The position numbers and the translations under genes are program-made. From assembly GCF_016545825.1 (NCBI RefSeq), contig NC_052613.1, forward strand, positions 50,202,112 through 50,266,111: a DNA stretch of 64,000 nucleotides. Direction: 5' to 3'. Of the stretch, positions 1 through 15,000 are shown one piece after another. Below the pieces are notes generated by a model, which searched no databases, was not told the DNA's origin, and was given only the letters and a program-made list of their open reading frames with translations. Source of the stretch: Eucalyptus grandis (lineage: Eukaryota > Streptophyta > Magnoliopsida > Myrtales > Myrtaceae). Within the stretch, counting starts at the first letter, position 1. Each line of letters begins with the position of its first letter.

Positions 1-50
1 GTAGTTACTTTGCTGCACAGTGTTTCAAATTCATTCCGTCGTCAAGACAA

Positions 51-83
51 GGGAGAGAGAGAAAGGGAGAGAGAGAGAGAGAG
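51..83. repeat. GA-rich microsatellite
   Basis: A purine (GA)n tract is read directly from the sequence. GA tracts recur in this window near gene leaders (16.5, 18.0, 18.5, 18.9, 43.5 and 54.9 kb). No gene is visible next to this one. Confidence 0.7.
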
Positions 84-758
84 TAGGGGCCCACGCGCAT
101 GAATGGCGGGACAGTAGATCGGGGCTTTTTTTTGAGGAGGCGATACGATCTTTCCGACAAGAGAGTGGGCCCCCCCGCTCCCTGTGATCTTTTCTCGTGA
201 CAATTAACTAAATTCTAATTTTGGTGCTCCCTCCTTCATGAAAGTAGAAAACTAACGAGCCCGAAAATTTGTTTCCCTATCTTTTTGATGTCTGGATGAC
301 TGAAAAAGTAATGATATTACAAAATTATATTTGATGAACTGAATTAAAAAAAAAATTAAATGAGGTGAAAAAGACTGCCCCTTTTAACAATGAGGAAATC
401 ACTCTTCTTAAAACTATACACTTTTCTATAAAATATTTTCTTTAATCATGAAATTTTCAGAGAAATAAGCGTATCCTTAATTATAATTTAATTGATTATT
501 CGTACAAGGTTTAATGAAGAGAGAATGCTTCTTTAATCGACCTCTTACTCGATTAAAAAAGTTGGATATTTATTTGAAAATATGACGGTGGAAAATAAAC
601 CTTTGAAAAATTATTTATTAGATGAATTAGTGTGGATGATTTGACTTGGGGATATCATTTTCTTGGGCCAGCAATATACAAGAGACAAACTAGATCTCTT
701 AAGAGGGTTCAAGGATCCAACTTATTTTTTCTTTTCACTCCTCTAATTATACGATATA

Positions 759-950
759 TGTGACAGCCTCCTCTCTTGTCCAACATCGCCTAGGGAGGGA
801 GGTCTTGGTTAGCTTATAAGGCTTTGGTCCCTCTAATCTGTATAACGCGTTTTAAAGCCGTGAGGGAAAAGATCGTGACTGGGATGGCGGTTCGTCCGCG
901 CAGGCGGAGTGACCCAAAGCGGGACAATATTACACAAAAATGGATGTTAT
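759..950. repeat. Remnant of a dispersed LTR/TRIM-like element
   Basis: The segment starts TGTGACAGCC. It also contains a 'GCGTTTTAAAGCCGTGAGGG' block followed by an 'AAAGCGGGACAATATT' block. I recognise these as recurring blocks of short non-coding LTR-type repeats in many plant genomes. No partner LTR, primer-binding site or target duplication could be found, so this is a family-level impression only. Confidence 0.35.
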
Positions 951-3900
951 AATATACAATCGAGCTCAAGCGTCTCATTGGAATAATTAATTTACTCTAT
1001 ATGAATACGATATAAAATGAGATGAGATGATGAATTCCCAATCGAAATGAGAACCGATTGTATGTTCGGTACATGACATTGATGAAGACTTTATTTTTAA
1101 TAATACAAAGAAACCAACAAGAAAAATGTCTCGCAAAAGGAAACAAACGAAGAAATCTCACTCGAAAGGGATATCGCGTAATCGCAATATCACCATCTCA
1201 CGAAATTCAATTCACTCGATGGTGAAGTCGACGTCCCAATCCACGAATAATATTCAGCTATTATCACCATCTGGCAACGCGTGTCCATATTACGAAGTAG
1301 GAAAGATGATGAACCCTAATCACGAGCGCAAATTAAGACGAGCATCTACAAAGTCCTGTACCCTTTCTTTTAGAACCGCTCCTGTCGATCTCAAAATTGA
1401 TATCGAAGACAGCATCTCTTGTCCAAAAGGTCTTGCAAGATACGTAACTAACATACAATCTCAAGATAGCAAAAAGGGTATAACGGAATTTTACGATTCG
1501 AGGGTCGAAGGTCGAGCGACATTTCACCCGTCATGCGACACCGTTCCAATGCTCTTTTAGATCAAGATTCAGCATCGCTATGAACCCTAACCTTAATTCT
1601 ATGTTATAATATAGGGTCTATCTATCAAAAAGGAGTTTTCTTGGCTAATGTTACGAATCTGGTTATGGAAAATTACCTGCAAACTGAAGAGGAAAGGTCG
1701 TCGTGAAAGCACGCGGCTAATCAAGAGCTTTTTAAGTAGGTGGGGCAAAGAGATCTGTCCCCGGAAGCACCGCATGCAATGCAGCCTATTTCGGTTTCGA
1801 CGTGGAAGGTTTGCGTCCTTCCAGTCCGCCTCGCGATCATATTCTCGGCCACGTTCGATTGGAACATTATCGTAAAAGAAACACCATGTGACTTACGATA
1901 CTAAACGAACACGTCGACATATCTTCCTTTGGCACTTTATGATTGGAGCCAACCCAAAGATGTCTGGTGACAACCGAGCACGCATTAGATATTTATATTA
2001 CAAATTTGTCTAAATGGCAATTAGATGAAGTCGAGGGAAAACCCTACACTTTACTCTAGCTCGAATCGCTTGTTATTCTCTCCACGATTCGTACGCTCGC
2101 CTAAAAAATACCGTCATCATTCTCTCGGACGTTCTATCTTGTCCGGCACCGAATGCGGCGGCGAGTCTACCAAATCTTACGCTCCGGTTGCGATTTTACG
2201 GTCGCTATTCATGAACGCGGTCCCTCGTGGGGACTAAACCCAAAGACGTTTCGTCCCCTCTTTTTCGGTTTGCCCTAAATTGTGGGGCTGCCGATTTTTG
2301 CAATTACAGAATTTCCAAAGATTGGATTTGATTGGACAATGATGCCCGATTCTGCATCGGCAGCTGGACAAGTGGGACTGTCGACAAGACTCCTAGTATT
2401 GTCGAGGCGCAAGACATGCCCCTCGTGAATCGCATGTGGGTGGCGCAAAAAAAAAACTCAAAATTTTGTATTAATCATGGTGAGGAATCCAACTTGAATT
2501 AAGTTTAATTTAATTCCATTGTATTGGTTCAGGATTCGAAAAGAACAATTACCCACCTCTCCTTTTGTCTATTATATATATTCATTTGCCTATTTATCCA
2601 TCAAGTGTTATTCTTTTATATAATAATATATAGTGTGATTGTGATATGCTTTTTTTTCCCTATATATTGAATTTGCCTCGTGTCCTTTAGGTAAAGGATC
2701 GATAGATGTGGTCCTTTGAAGTGGGAATGCACTTTATTTGTTGTGCCAATACATCATATGCAATAATCACTCGTACGTGGTCCATTCTCTTTCAACATTG
2801 CTTTGCTAAGACATGATTACAGAAATTTATAATCTCGTCTCCACGGAAAACAGTACATCGTGTGATCGATTGTAACCCTTGCATTCAATTTTTCTGTTGA
2901 CCTGACAATGATTTTTTAACAACTGCAAATCTCCGAATCTTTTCAACTCCATTATATCATAATTAAAAACTATTTAACAGCATTTTAGTCAATGGAATTT
3001 TCTCATGGCATTCCATAAAATGCTCTCATAAAAAAAAAGACTCATTTATTTAAAATATAATCCTTTAACTAGTATATTTAAAGGTCATTATCGTGATATG
3101 AAATTTACTCATCATCTCCAACACTAACCCACTCCATCGTGGGTCGCGGCTAACTCATTAGTCATTGCCCCTCTTTCGGGCCCACAGACAGATGTTATAA
3201 GTACTTTGGATGGTTACTGATGGAAGATGAACTTTTTCATGCTTCCCCAAATGAGAAGATTATCCAATAAATCATATGAAAGTTTGAATATATCATTTGA
3301 TTTTATTAGTAATTAAAAGCAATGCAATATGTATGTGTGCATATGTGGAAAAAGTTGAAAGAGCGTGAAAGAACGATGATTTTGCAAAGGATAAGATTAT
3401 TTAACAAAGCAAGTTAATTGATTGCAGCTAGATATTAAAATAAGAAATGCTCAAAAGAAATAATGCCAGTTAGAAAAATTAAGATGAAATTAGATTTTGT
3501 TTGGTAAAATGGTATAACATATGCCGTGTAAAAAAAAATGACGTGACAAATATTATTGGATATTTAGATGAGGCCAACTTATTCCATCACCAATATTTAC
3601 TTCTGTCTTGATTAAAAACATAATAATTATTTAGTTACCAATGTCACATTAACATCAATTAATTCCCAAAAACAACTCTATGATCCATATCCAAGGCAGG
3701 TACATGGCAGATAACTAGACAGTCCGCAAAATAGGGCACGTGCATTATTTGGAAACTTCCCCGTTCCCCACGGTAGACTTTTGTCTCCTGGCTTTTCCAT
3801 CGGACGGTCATTATCCTTTTGCGAGCCCGGCACGTAAAGATCTGTCGGCAGTCAGCTGGTGGGAGAGTCTCGGTGGGGACCACCTTCGTCTGCATGGAAT

Positions 3901-5845
3901 TCCCTGCCGTCCGTCGGCAGGGGTAAATTTGCTAACTTCACGTAAACTCATTCGTTTAACCTTTTTAACTTATATTCAAAGCCACCGCCGAGAATCTACT
4001 CAGGTGGTGTACCCGACTCAATCTGACATTATTCTGACGTGGCGTATCCATTAGTGAAATGATGTTTTTGACGCCTAAAAGGGCCCTGAAATTGAAATTA
4101 CGTAAAACCTGGGTGAAAAAATATATATCACATTGAGTTCCTACCAAGGGTCTTATTCTGTAAAACGAAAATTTTTATTCAATCGCGTTTTCATTTGGGG
4201 AAATAAAGTAAAGTCTGGAAGATGCATTTGATGAAATTCTGAATATTACGGGAAATCAACTCTAAACACACCTAAATTTTCACTTAGTGTAATAGAATTC
4301 TATTCTTCAAAATAACATTTTAACTCAATAAAGTCGTGAACTTATTTACAAGATTGTCATTTTACTATTCAAAATTGTTCTCCTCATTTTTTCAACTCCC
4401 TAGCTTTAATGATTCATGTACTTGACATTTTCGCTCTTGATCACCAACCATCATCACTGTCGTCGACGTCCACCTCACCCAATCGCTGCCGACCACCATC
4501 CCTCCTCCAGGCCTCCATGGACAACCTTTGGTCGAGGTCGCGACGGTCATCCTCAAGCCCAGGCAATCCCACATGCAAGCTGGACCAAGAGGGAGCAGAG
4601 ATGAGAGAGAAACACAGGATAGAGACTCTAGTGGAGCTGCGGTGAATGACGAGAGGAGCGATGATTGGCCCGACGGCGAATGCTGGCTCGCTAGCCGTAG
4701 AGCGACTCTTCAAAGCGAAGACGGTGGCCAATGAATCGGAAGGCGGTGGCAAAGATGGATGGAGAGTTTAGGTATTTTTGAGATATGAGTTCAGGGTTTT
4801 TGAGTATTTTAGATAAAAGAGATTTTTTTTTAATTTATTTTTCACGAAACAAACGAATTCCTAAAAGATGGGTTATTTTCTTTCTTCTAGAGCTCTTCTC
4901 TCGCTATTCTCTTTTTAAATCGTGTGGAAGAGACTTCAACGAGCGAGGTGAGGAGTCATTTAGGGTTTTGCAAAATCTTTCTTCACCATGAATCATTGCA
5001 GCAATTTTTATTATTCATGGGCATTGTCTTGAGGATAAACCCAGAAGATACTCTCCATGGAGTGGCTCTTTGAAACGTGGCGATCGAAAAGAGATTCGAG
5101 CATGTTCACATTGCCATTAAAAAGAAGAAGAAGACAGACTTCGAAGTAAAAAGGTTGTCTAACCTAACACTTCTAGATGTAGAATCTCATCAGAGAGTTT
5201 AGGCTTCGTAAGGTAAGAATTAATGAGGATGACCCACCACTCAAAAAGGCCCGTAGCCTTTCCTGAGTAACGATAGACATAATTCTAGCTTATTTAACAA
5301 AATTAATTTGCATCGTGCTTCGCATTTAAATAATCAAGTCATATTCTTTTTTTGTTATTCAACAAGTCGATGAGTGACTTACAATGTACGCACTTATATT
5401 TAATAAAAGTCTGATCTCACTTCTATTATATATATATTGTTTTGATAAAAATAATTTTAATATACGCGGCATTACTCTTTCTATTTCCACTAATTCGGCA
5501 GTATTTGTATTTGTCGATACCCACTTATTAAAAAGTGGTTTGCGAGAGCCAACTCAATAGCATCGGACCAATAAGGAGCTGGCAAAAACTTGCAAGCAAC
5601 CAAAAAGAAAATCGGTGCATGTATCGAAGAAAGAAAATGACACTTAGATAAGACAGCAAGACCTTTGCCATGAAGTTATTTTCAAGAACCCAAAGATGTG
5701 ACCTCCGAAGCCAAGAGCTGCGAAATTTCTTGACTCGTTGAATTAGATATACCACATAAAAATGTGTTAATAATTATTTACATGGTTTTATTCCCACCGT
5801 GGATTTAAGCATAAAGATCAACATCAACTTCGCGTTTGTTCGAGC
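951..5845. other. Intergenic DNA, no supported gene
   Basis: AT-rich DNA with poly-A and poly-T runs. Open frames of 60-144 codons occur (for example 1126-1560 and 3740-4054), but none resembles a known family, has convincing splice context, or shows hydrophobic or repeat structure. A GC-rich island at about 4,430-4,750 is followed by 'CACGAAACAAACGAATTCC' near 4,840. A closely similar block ends the insertion in the PAP-B intron, so this island is probably a decayed transposon. Confidence 0.5.
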
Positions 5846-7335
5846 ATTGTAAATACTGTCGAGATATAAGACTTGATCTTTGAGAACCGTGTCATTCGTT
5901 CATCTAATCAATCACGAAACTCGAGATTTACATATTTATAAGTGATGATATTTTTTATTTATTTGGAAGATAATGAAATGCATGGCATTTTGTGCGTCGT
6001 CATTGATTAGATAGATAGATGACGTGGTCCTCTTGACATATCTAAAATGATGTCCCTAAGGGAGGTTTAAAAAAAATTATTCCACCAAGCATGGAAAGAT
6101 GTCTCTTACCTTGGAAAAAATTACACTAACTTTAAACAATGTTTTGACATTCGTGTAAAAAAAAAAAAGTTGGGTAATTTGAAAGTACTATAACTCCTGA
6201 TCTGAAATTATCTATTTCTTTGTATGTGGTAAATAGTTTTTTTTATTGGCGATGGTAACTTTTCTAAATACGTTAATAATTTAGTGCGCTTCATTATTTA
6301 ATTCACAATTTCATAAAAGTGATGGTAAATTACAGATCCGCACAATCAATCTCCAAAAAAGAATAGAAACAATGGAGGCGCACATGCATAATCATATGGT
6401 TCAACCAAATGTGAGATTTATCTTATTAGGATGATTACAAAAAAAAAAAAATCTTAAACCTATTGTGCTTATGTTAATTTAGTCCTAAACCTTTATTAAT
6501 TTGCTAATATACTCAATTTGACCAATTTTAGCTAGAATCGCTGACATGAACATCAACCGTTTACATGACACGACAAGTGTTAATGTAAATAATTTAAAAA
6601 AAAAATTCCCAACTTTTTTTTATTCAAATGAAAGGAAAAGAATAAGAAATTAATAAAAGAATCCAGAAAAATTAAATAAAAAATTATGCACATCAATTAC
6701 AACCATGCCATGAAGGATAACTAATATTTACATCCACGAATTTCGCTTAAAATTAGTCGAATTGACTAAATTGACAAATTATCGAAATATTTAGGATAAA
6801 ATTGATCAAATTAAAGGTTTAAGATCGAATTGGCAAAAACGTAATATGTTTAGGACTTAATTTTTTTCTCCATTCATTAGTTAGAAAATGCGCAAAAGAA
6901 CCGCAAAGAGATGGCCAAAACAGTTCTTTCCCTCTCAATCGAAGGCCCCCTCTCACCCAATGTCAGGATACTTAACGCATTTGAATATGATCGCTTTATC
7001 AGTACTTTTGTACTAATGAAGATGGATTCCTGTTTTAACTTGGGACTTCCATGAGAATAACATCGATCTCCTAGGACATCTAATTCTTAAAGGTGGTAGA
7101 TCTACGCTACCTTGATCTCGCTTTCATGATGTTTCACACCAATGGAAAATGCCCTGTAGAAAAGCTCGTTTCACATAGAGGTAAGACAGTTCAGAATACA
7201 CTGTGATTTCGGGTTACTTAGGGATTAAACTGATCCGAGGGATGATAGGCTACCGTCGTAAGGTTAGGACTCAATTGTGAAATTAGGAGGATGATGGGGT
7301 CGACTTTGCAAACCGACACTACAGTTCAGGGGTGT
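5846..7335. repeat. Degenerate tandem duplication, copy 1
   Basis: This segment and the next (7336 to about 8800) share the same landmarks in the same order. Both have 'TGTAAATACTGT' at the start, a block near 5,970 and 7,470 containing 'GAAATGCATGGCATTT', a 'CATATGGTT' block, and a 3' block with 'CATGATGTTTCACAC'. The offset is about 1,490 bp throughout. Many substitutions and small indels indicate an old duplication. No coding capacity is seen. Confidence 0.65.
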
Positions 7336-8800
7336 ATTTGTAAATACTGTAGGGATATAAGATGTTCATCCCTAAGGACCATGTCATTCATCCACCAAAT
7401 CGGTCGTGAAATACGAAATATTAAATATTGTGAATGATAATATTTTTTTTTTTAATTAGGAAGATGATGAAATGCATGGCATTTCATGTGCCGTCATTGA
7501 TTGGATAGATGGATGATGTGGTCCTCTTGAAATATCTAATGCTATGTATCTAAGGGTGGTAAAGAGAATTAGTACGCTACGCATAAAGATGAATTTTACA
7601 TTCGAAAAGTACGCCGACTTTAAACAATGTTTTGACATTCGTGTAAAAAAAAAAAGACAGAAGAGGTCACGTAATTTGAAAATACCATAACTCCTTGATC
7701 CGAAATTATCTCGTATAGATAGTTTTCTTATGGGCAATGGTAATTTTCTAAATAAGTCAAGAATTTAGTGCACTTCATTATTCTATTAGTAATTTCATAA
7801 AAGTGATAGTAAATTACAGATACACAGAATCAATATCCAAAACGAATGGAAATATTCGAGGAGCACATACATAATCATATGGTTCTGAGATACATCTCAT
7901 TAGGATGAATACCAAAAAATCCTAAACATATTGTGCTTCTGCTAATTCAATCATAAATCTTTTAATTTGGTATTTAGTACTAAATCTTTTAACAATTTGC
8001 TAATATAATCATCTAATTGATTTAGAAATTTAGTTGCAAATAGTGATGGTATAAAAAGAATTTTCTCGAATTTTTTTTATTGAAAGGAAAGGAAAGGAAA
8101 AGAAAAGAATACAAATTAATAAAAATACACCACCTACCTGGGTGGCGTTGCGTGAAGGGGAGGTTCAAATCCTAGTGCGTCACAATGTGACTTAGCTGGC
8201 GTGAGTGGCACAGCTAGTGATGGTATAAAAAGAATTTTCTTGAATTTTTTATTGAAAGGAAAGGAAAAGAAAAAAAAAAAAAAAATTAATACAAATTAAT
8301 AAAAATACAAAAATACAAAAATTATTTAGGATAGCCAATATCTAAGTCGGTGATCAATGGTTTTAAAATTATTCATTAGTTAGAAAATTTTTCCTCCATT
8401 CATTAGTTAGAAAATTCACAAAAGAACCGCAAAGAAGTAGGCCAAAACAGCATTTTCCCTCTCAACCGAAGCCCCCTCAGGTTGCGCAACACCCTTGACT
8501 ATGATCAGTACTTTTGTAGTAATTAAGATAAATTCCTGTTTAACGTAGGGACTTGGATGAGAAAAACATCGATAGCCTAGTCTAAAGTTAGTAGATTCAT
8601 GCTACTTTGATCTCGATTGCATGATGTTTCACACTAACAGAAAACGCCCTGGAGAAGGGCTCATTCGACACCGAGGTAAGACATTTGTGGAATACAGACT
8701 AATTTTGGGTTACGTAGGGATAAACTGGTCCAAGGGGACGAGGTCGGACTTAAATGTGAAATTAGGAGGACAATGTGGTCGACTCTAGGATTGTGAAGAT
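7336..8800. repeat. Degenerate tandem duplication, copy 2
   Basis: Second copy of the unit of about 1.49 kb. It contains a further local duplication: a block starting 'AGTGATGGTATAAAAAG' occurs at about 8,043 and again at about 8,216. Between the two is a short insert with a Pol III B-box-like string, GGTTCAAATCC, at 8,162. I see no tRNA cloverleaf, so the insert is at most a SINE fragment. Confidence 0.6.
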
Positions 8801-9020
8801 ATCAGTGTAGTTTTCAGCTTCTGCAATATGGAAGTTTAATCGTACATACTCCTCATTGTACATGTCATTCTACAGTTTACAGTAACATGGGGAGATATGC
8901 TTTGCATATCAACCATTTTCTCTTTTGTTCCAACAACCTCTTTATTCTCCCATAAGAGTGGGATGATGCAACAGGGCAATTAATTTCTGCACTTCACCAG
9001 AGGAAATACATACTGTGAAG

Positions 9021-12000
9021 TTACGGCAGTACGACCGGCTCGATTCCCCATATGTCTCTGGCGTACTCATGGATTGTTCGGTCACTGCTGAACTTGTACG
9101 ACCCAGCCGTGTTCAAGATCGACATTTTTGTCCATCTCTGCTCAAGCACGTCAGAGAATTAGATGAGTCACAGGGAGCAAAAGAGCTCTTAATGAAGCAT
9201 CATCTCATGTAAGAAAGATGATGATTGGAATATCTTGCTCAAAAGTTTATTAATATAGATCGACAAGCAAGAGATTAAGGAATAACACGGAAAAATGAAG
9301 CGATACGTCATTACACAATCAAACTACTGTATCATGCAGGACAGTTTCTAAATTCCAATGTATAGATAGACATCTTGACATATGATTTCTGATCAAGCAC
9401 TTGTAGACAAAGATTCAGCAAGCGGGCAGAACAAAGAAAATATTATCAGCAAGTGTTATTTTGTTACTCACTTTCTGGTCTCTATATGCCTCATCGACCT
9501 TTTCTTGGCATTCCATGTAACTGGGGAAGTCCTTGCCCACGAGGAAATAGTCTGCACGTCCGTAGCCTTCATTTCCTTCCAATGATCCCATCAACTCTTC
9601 ATAGTTGTAGGGACCGAAGACACCACTCCGCACATATGCCTTTACTTCTTCAAAACGAGCATCCGGGACAAACTGGAAATGTCACGATTGATCATATGCA
9701 TCAAGAAAGAGAATGAAAAGCTGATCACTGATGATGCTTATTATTGAAGCGTGAGATCATGTCTTTCTGACCATCATTAGATCCGCGTAGGCGACGTCTA
9801 TGTGACAGTAACCCAGTCAGAAAAAAATCTTTTGTAATGGTGGGATCATCTCATAGTGATAGTTCTTTATCCCATCATTGAGCAAAAAACTTCCTACCGT
9901 CACGGCATTACCTTTCCTTCAGCTCTTTCCTTCCTCAGCCCAGCTATTTCAGGTGCCCTTGCCCCGAAGAGGAAGAAGTTGTCTTCTCCAACCTCCTCTC
10001 TTATTTCAACATTTGCCCCATCCAAGGTTCCGATGAGGACACACCCGTTCATTGCAAACTTCATGTTGCTGGTTCCACTGGCCTCCATTCCAGCAGTACT
10101 ATAGAGCAGAGAGAAATGCCGTCAACCATACTATTTAGATAAATATTCTAAAACATGTTTTCATCTCTCTTAAAACATATCTGAAATGATATAGAACTTA
10201 TATACGAAATAAGTATGGAAAAGGTAATAAGTGATGACCATCCTTTGAGATCTAGAACAAATGACTGGATTTTCTACTGGTCCAGGTTAAAGACGCATGG
10301 ACCGGCACTTTTGAGATTTGAAATGACTTTCTTCCTCGGGCTATGAGAACTGTACTAAAACAAGATACCTGATATGTTGTGACAACTCACTTCCGGGAAT
10401 AAGCACTTCCGCCACACTGACATTGTAGTCTGGGACAAAGACAACCTAGATTGAAGCAATGAACATGTCATACATGCATTTAGATGTCTATAACATAACT
10501 AGCCATTCCACTGTATAGATGAATACAATCAATTTCAGAATATAAGATTGTACTTGACTTCCAATGGGAAAAACCAACCAGTCTATAACTAGTTTGGGCA
10601 AATATCAAATGAGACACTAAATGTAGCCAATAGACAAAATCACCTTCAAGAGATCGCCAATTTCGGGATCATGGTTAACAGTTGCCCCCACATCCGTGAT
10701 GAACTTCACAATTCTCTTAGCTTGGACATATGTAGCAAATGCTTTACCTCCAAAAATGCAGACCCGAGGAACAAACCTTGTCTTTCTTTCTTCAGGTGTC
10801 ATTTCCTTCATTTTCTTGTAGCGATAAACGATGCCCAGGATGTTCAATAATTGCCTCTTGTATTCATGTATCCGCTTCACCTGAACATACATAATCAAGA
10901 TCTCTCAATTAAACTTTGAAGACTGAAAATTTGGACGTAGTCATACATGCCTTGAAAGTAACATATTTTGATAAGGACACGCATGTTTAGAGCAATATAG
11001 TATATCTCTAATGTCTCCTGAGATATGAGTCTAAGCCTACCCACTAAAACTGTTAGAACACCACCTATAAAATGTTCACTGTCGCTAGACCAGATCAATT
11101 GCAGGCATAGAGATTACCGTGATCCCTTCATCAGTTACATATCTATTGTTAGTCCTTTTCACATAGGATTCCTGAGATTTCACGTCTTTACTTGTCTTAT
11201 ACTGGGTTTGGAAGTATATACAGAAAACTCCCCTGGACTACCTTATGGATGTTAAACGTTTTTACCCCAATAACCAGCTTATTATCAGGAAACGGGAAAA
11301 AAACCCCTTAAGGGAATTAGTGAGTCAGTGAGTTGATTCTGCTGCCTCAATTGCAGCTCCATAAATTAGCTCACTACTACAACTTAAACGAAGGGCCCCT
11401 GGTTCTATCATGAAAGCAGAGTCACACATGCCAAGTAGCCAAGGCAATGAGAAGAATCTGAAGGAGTTATGCTGGTTCCAGAGGTGTTTTGTGGAGGGCC
11501 ACCTAAGGAAGGTACAGGCCGACATGAGGTAAAGCAGCAGCAAAGCAACACCCGGAGTAGAATCCCCACTGGCAGGGGGACGAGAGACGGCCATAAGTTG
11601 GCCTTTCTGTGCAAGAGTCCACCAATAGCAGAAGGGAGGGAAAAAGCCGCATATCCCCCAGAGCTTGTCTACAGATGCAGAAAGAAATCAGAGGAAGAAT
11701 GAACCTGGACATCAAACATGGCATCGGGACTGATTACATATCCAGTTTTTTCTTTGAGAAATGCTGCGACCTTTATCTTGTTTCTTCTTTTGGCTTCCCT
11801 CCATTCCAATTGGAGATCTTCATTATCCGCAAACTGTGGATAAAACACACCAGCCTTTCAGATCAAGTGCATGACTAGCCTGTTATTTTATAGTAATTCA
11901 CAACTTCACCATTCTCGTAAACTTCTTAAAAGGATTTGATTCAAAAAGTCTATCACCAGAAGAAATTTTACATGTGTACACAAATGGCAGACCATACATG

Positions 12001-15000
12001 ATGACCTCAACCATTACTGTAGTCCTAAAAAGAAGAAATCTCATCCTTGAAAAGTCAGATAATCAGGAAATCTGTGCTTAAGGAAGACGATATAGACCTT
12101 TTTTTAGCTAGTCTCACATTTGACTGAAAAATTGAAGGGATGTGGAATAGACCAATCAAATATACCAAGCATCACTAAAGGAAATCACACAACTACTTTC
12201 ATTAAACCTAACGTCGCCATTTAAGCATAAACTGAACTGTTTTAAATATCAAAATGATAACAAGGTCTGTCTGACTCCTTTACCTTTCTAAGGATAGCTA
12301 ATTTCTCAGTGTTAATAGTCCAGTCATCAGTTCCAGTCCACTTGGTTATGATTTCACTAAGATTTGGATTGCAAAAACGTATCCATCTTCTCGGTGTCAC
12401 GCCATTCGTCTTATTCTGGAACTTCTCTGGCCATAACTGTTACCATGTCATGCCAGAAAACAGTAATGGAAAGATTACTTGACCATGGAGCGGAAGTAGC
12501 TAATGAAGCAATATAGTCACTGAGAAACAATATAACAGGATTATAAAAATTTCTTGATAGTATCACCTTGAAGAAATCATTAAAAACTTCCTCCTTTACG
12601 ATCTCACTATGGATCTCAGCGACACCATTTACTGCAAATCCACCAGCAACACAGAGATTGGCCATCCTAACCATCTTTGGCAATTCTGGATCTGGTTCAG
12701 GAATCACCTTCTTCTCCTCTGGATCATCCTCTTCCTCAGGTTGGTCTACTTCATCAACTACTTTACTTTCTTCAATGGCAGTATCAACTTCCTCAATAGG
12801 ATCTTCTTCTGGTTTAACTAGTAATTCTAGAACTGTACCAGGCAATTCGACATTAGCTAATATCCTCATTTCTTTCAACTTTTGCTGCAGCAGGTCAAGA
12901 TCCTCCTTGCCATACTCATCTATTATAGTTTGAACTAACTGGGTTGATATTACCAGCAAGAAACCATTCAACAAAGAAAAGTTTGTTAGGATTTAGAATG
13001 GGGGTTGATGTTTTCACGTAGTCAATTATTATGGACTTTCTACAATTACCTCCTCATCAATCTTTTTGATGATCTCAACATGTCGAGGAAGCAAATCCTG
13101 CATAAGCTCCAAGCTCCATTTCTCTAGGGCCTCAGGTAGAACAGTGTGGTTAGTATAGGCAACAGTCCTGAAAGAAATGTCAAAAACAAGAAATCAGAGA
13201 GACAAAATAACATGGGATGGCTGTGAAAACAGAATGTCTGAAGTGATCAGGAAACGATGATCGCATTTACATGCAGATAAATAGCTATCAAAAAATCACA
13301 ACACCATCGTGACATGTAATACCTTTTAGTGATGTTCCAAGCTTCTTCCCAGCTCAACTTCTTCACATCCATTAATATTCTTATCAGTTCAGGGATGCAG
13401 AGCGTAGGATGAGTGTCATTCATCTGGACAGCAACCTTCTCAGGCAACTTCCCCCAATCCACAACATCCCCTGATCTTCTTTCAAAACGAGTGATGATAT
13501 CTTGAAGAGAAGCAGAGCAGAGGGTGTACTGTTGCTTCAATCGAAGAGTCTTTCCTTCAATTGACTCATCCCCAGGGTACAATATGTAGCAAATCTGATC
13601 ACAACAGAAATATTTGTAATGTGTAACTAAACCATAAATATTTGTGTCATGTGGAACATCTAAAGAATAAATTGACTGGTAAAAAGCAGAAAAGCAGTTC
13701 CTATAATTTACTCACTTATGCAGTGAGGTGACGGCAGAATCCACAAGAAAGACACTCCTCTAAACATTGTCTATTTTATGAATACAATTTCTTTTTAGAC
13801 ACCTTGTCCTTGTGCAAGTTCTACATATAAAGTTCTAAAGGAGGTATAAGCTCTCCAAAATATCCTTTGCACCTTTTCAGCGTTCTTGAGGGCCGCATAT
13901 GCTTTGGCATGATCTCCAGCATTAAAAGCACACAGGTCAAACTCTTCGGAAGCAACCTTTGTGGACCAAAGTCGAAGATTGATGGTGGTCTTAGTTTTGT
14001 ATCCCGGAACGGGAACATCATAGGCAAGAGCCACTATGTTTTCTCCCCCAACCCATTCTTTGCTCCCATCAGGTCCAGAAATGACTTCACCATAGAACTT
14101 CACTGGATAAGAAACATCATTTCTCACAATTTCCCAAGGATTTCCCATCTGCTAGGAACAGTTAATAGTCAACAAAAAGCAAATTCAAGCCACTGTCAAA
14201 GTGATACTTTGAGCAATGTCTTCATTCAAAGAAATTTCGCTTTAGCTTGTGGAAAGAAAAAGTTTTTCTACCTCAAGCCAATTTTCTGCAACCTCCTCCT
14301 GGCCATCTTTTGTAATATTCTGCTTGAACAAGCCATACTTGTATCTAAGCCCATATCCCCATGCAGGATAGTTGAGTGTGGCTAGAGAGTCAAGAAAGCA
14401 GGAAGCGAGCCTCCCTAGTCCCCCATTTCCAAGTGCAGCATCTCGTTCCTGGGTATCATCATCTTGAGGATTTTAGCTAGAGACAAAACTCAACAGGCAA
14501 AATGACAGTTCTTTTGGAATAGCAATTGCAATACATGAGTAATCAGATTGTCTCCATCATCCAGATCCCTGAAGTACGGTACACAAAATGGACACAATGC
14601 TGGTATTACAGATAGACTGACCAAATGTAAAGCTTTTTAACAAGAGATTATAGGTGAGGCAGAGTAAATTAATTCAACAACCGTGAGAGGCTACATCAAA
14701 CTGGCAATAAAATCTCAAAGTTTAGGCACATTATTCAATCTGTAGCATCTCCACATTTTGATGAGGGACCAAAGATGGGAACACTATTAATGTGGCATAC
14801 TTTGGGTATAGACATAAACAAGTGTAGTTAATGGATGTCAGTTTTAGCTATACAGACCAACATTGCAACATATAGAGGATGCCCCATGGCATTTGACAGT
14901 GGAATTAGATGTGATGAGCCAACTGAGACTATTTGGATGAAAAAGAAACCTAACTGAAACTTGATACCAGAAGTTGCCAACGGTACTTGAAAGACCAAAC

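Noticed and set aside
1126..1560. 144-codon open frame in the first intergenic region
   Set aside because: Ser/Arg/Lys-rich sequence without recognisable motif, promoter context or homologue I can name; likely chance or decayed repeat.
8140..8215. tRNA or SINE candidate with a B-box-like GGTTCAAATCC
   Set aside because: No cloverleaf, no A box at the correct distance and no poly-A end; noted only as a fragment.
11325..11878. Several 68-93 codon frames inside the PHS1 locus
   Set aside because: They lie mainly in the intron between PHS1 exons 10 and 11 on both strands, with no family resemblance; exon 10 itself is in another frame.
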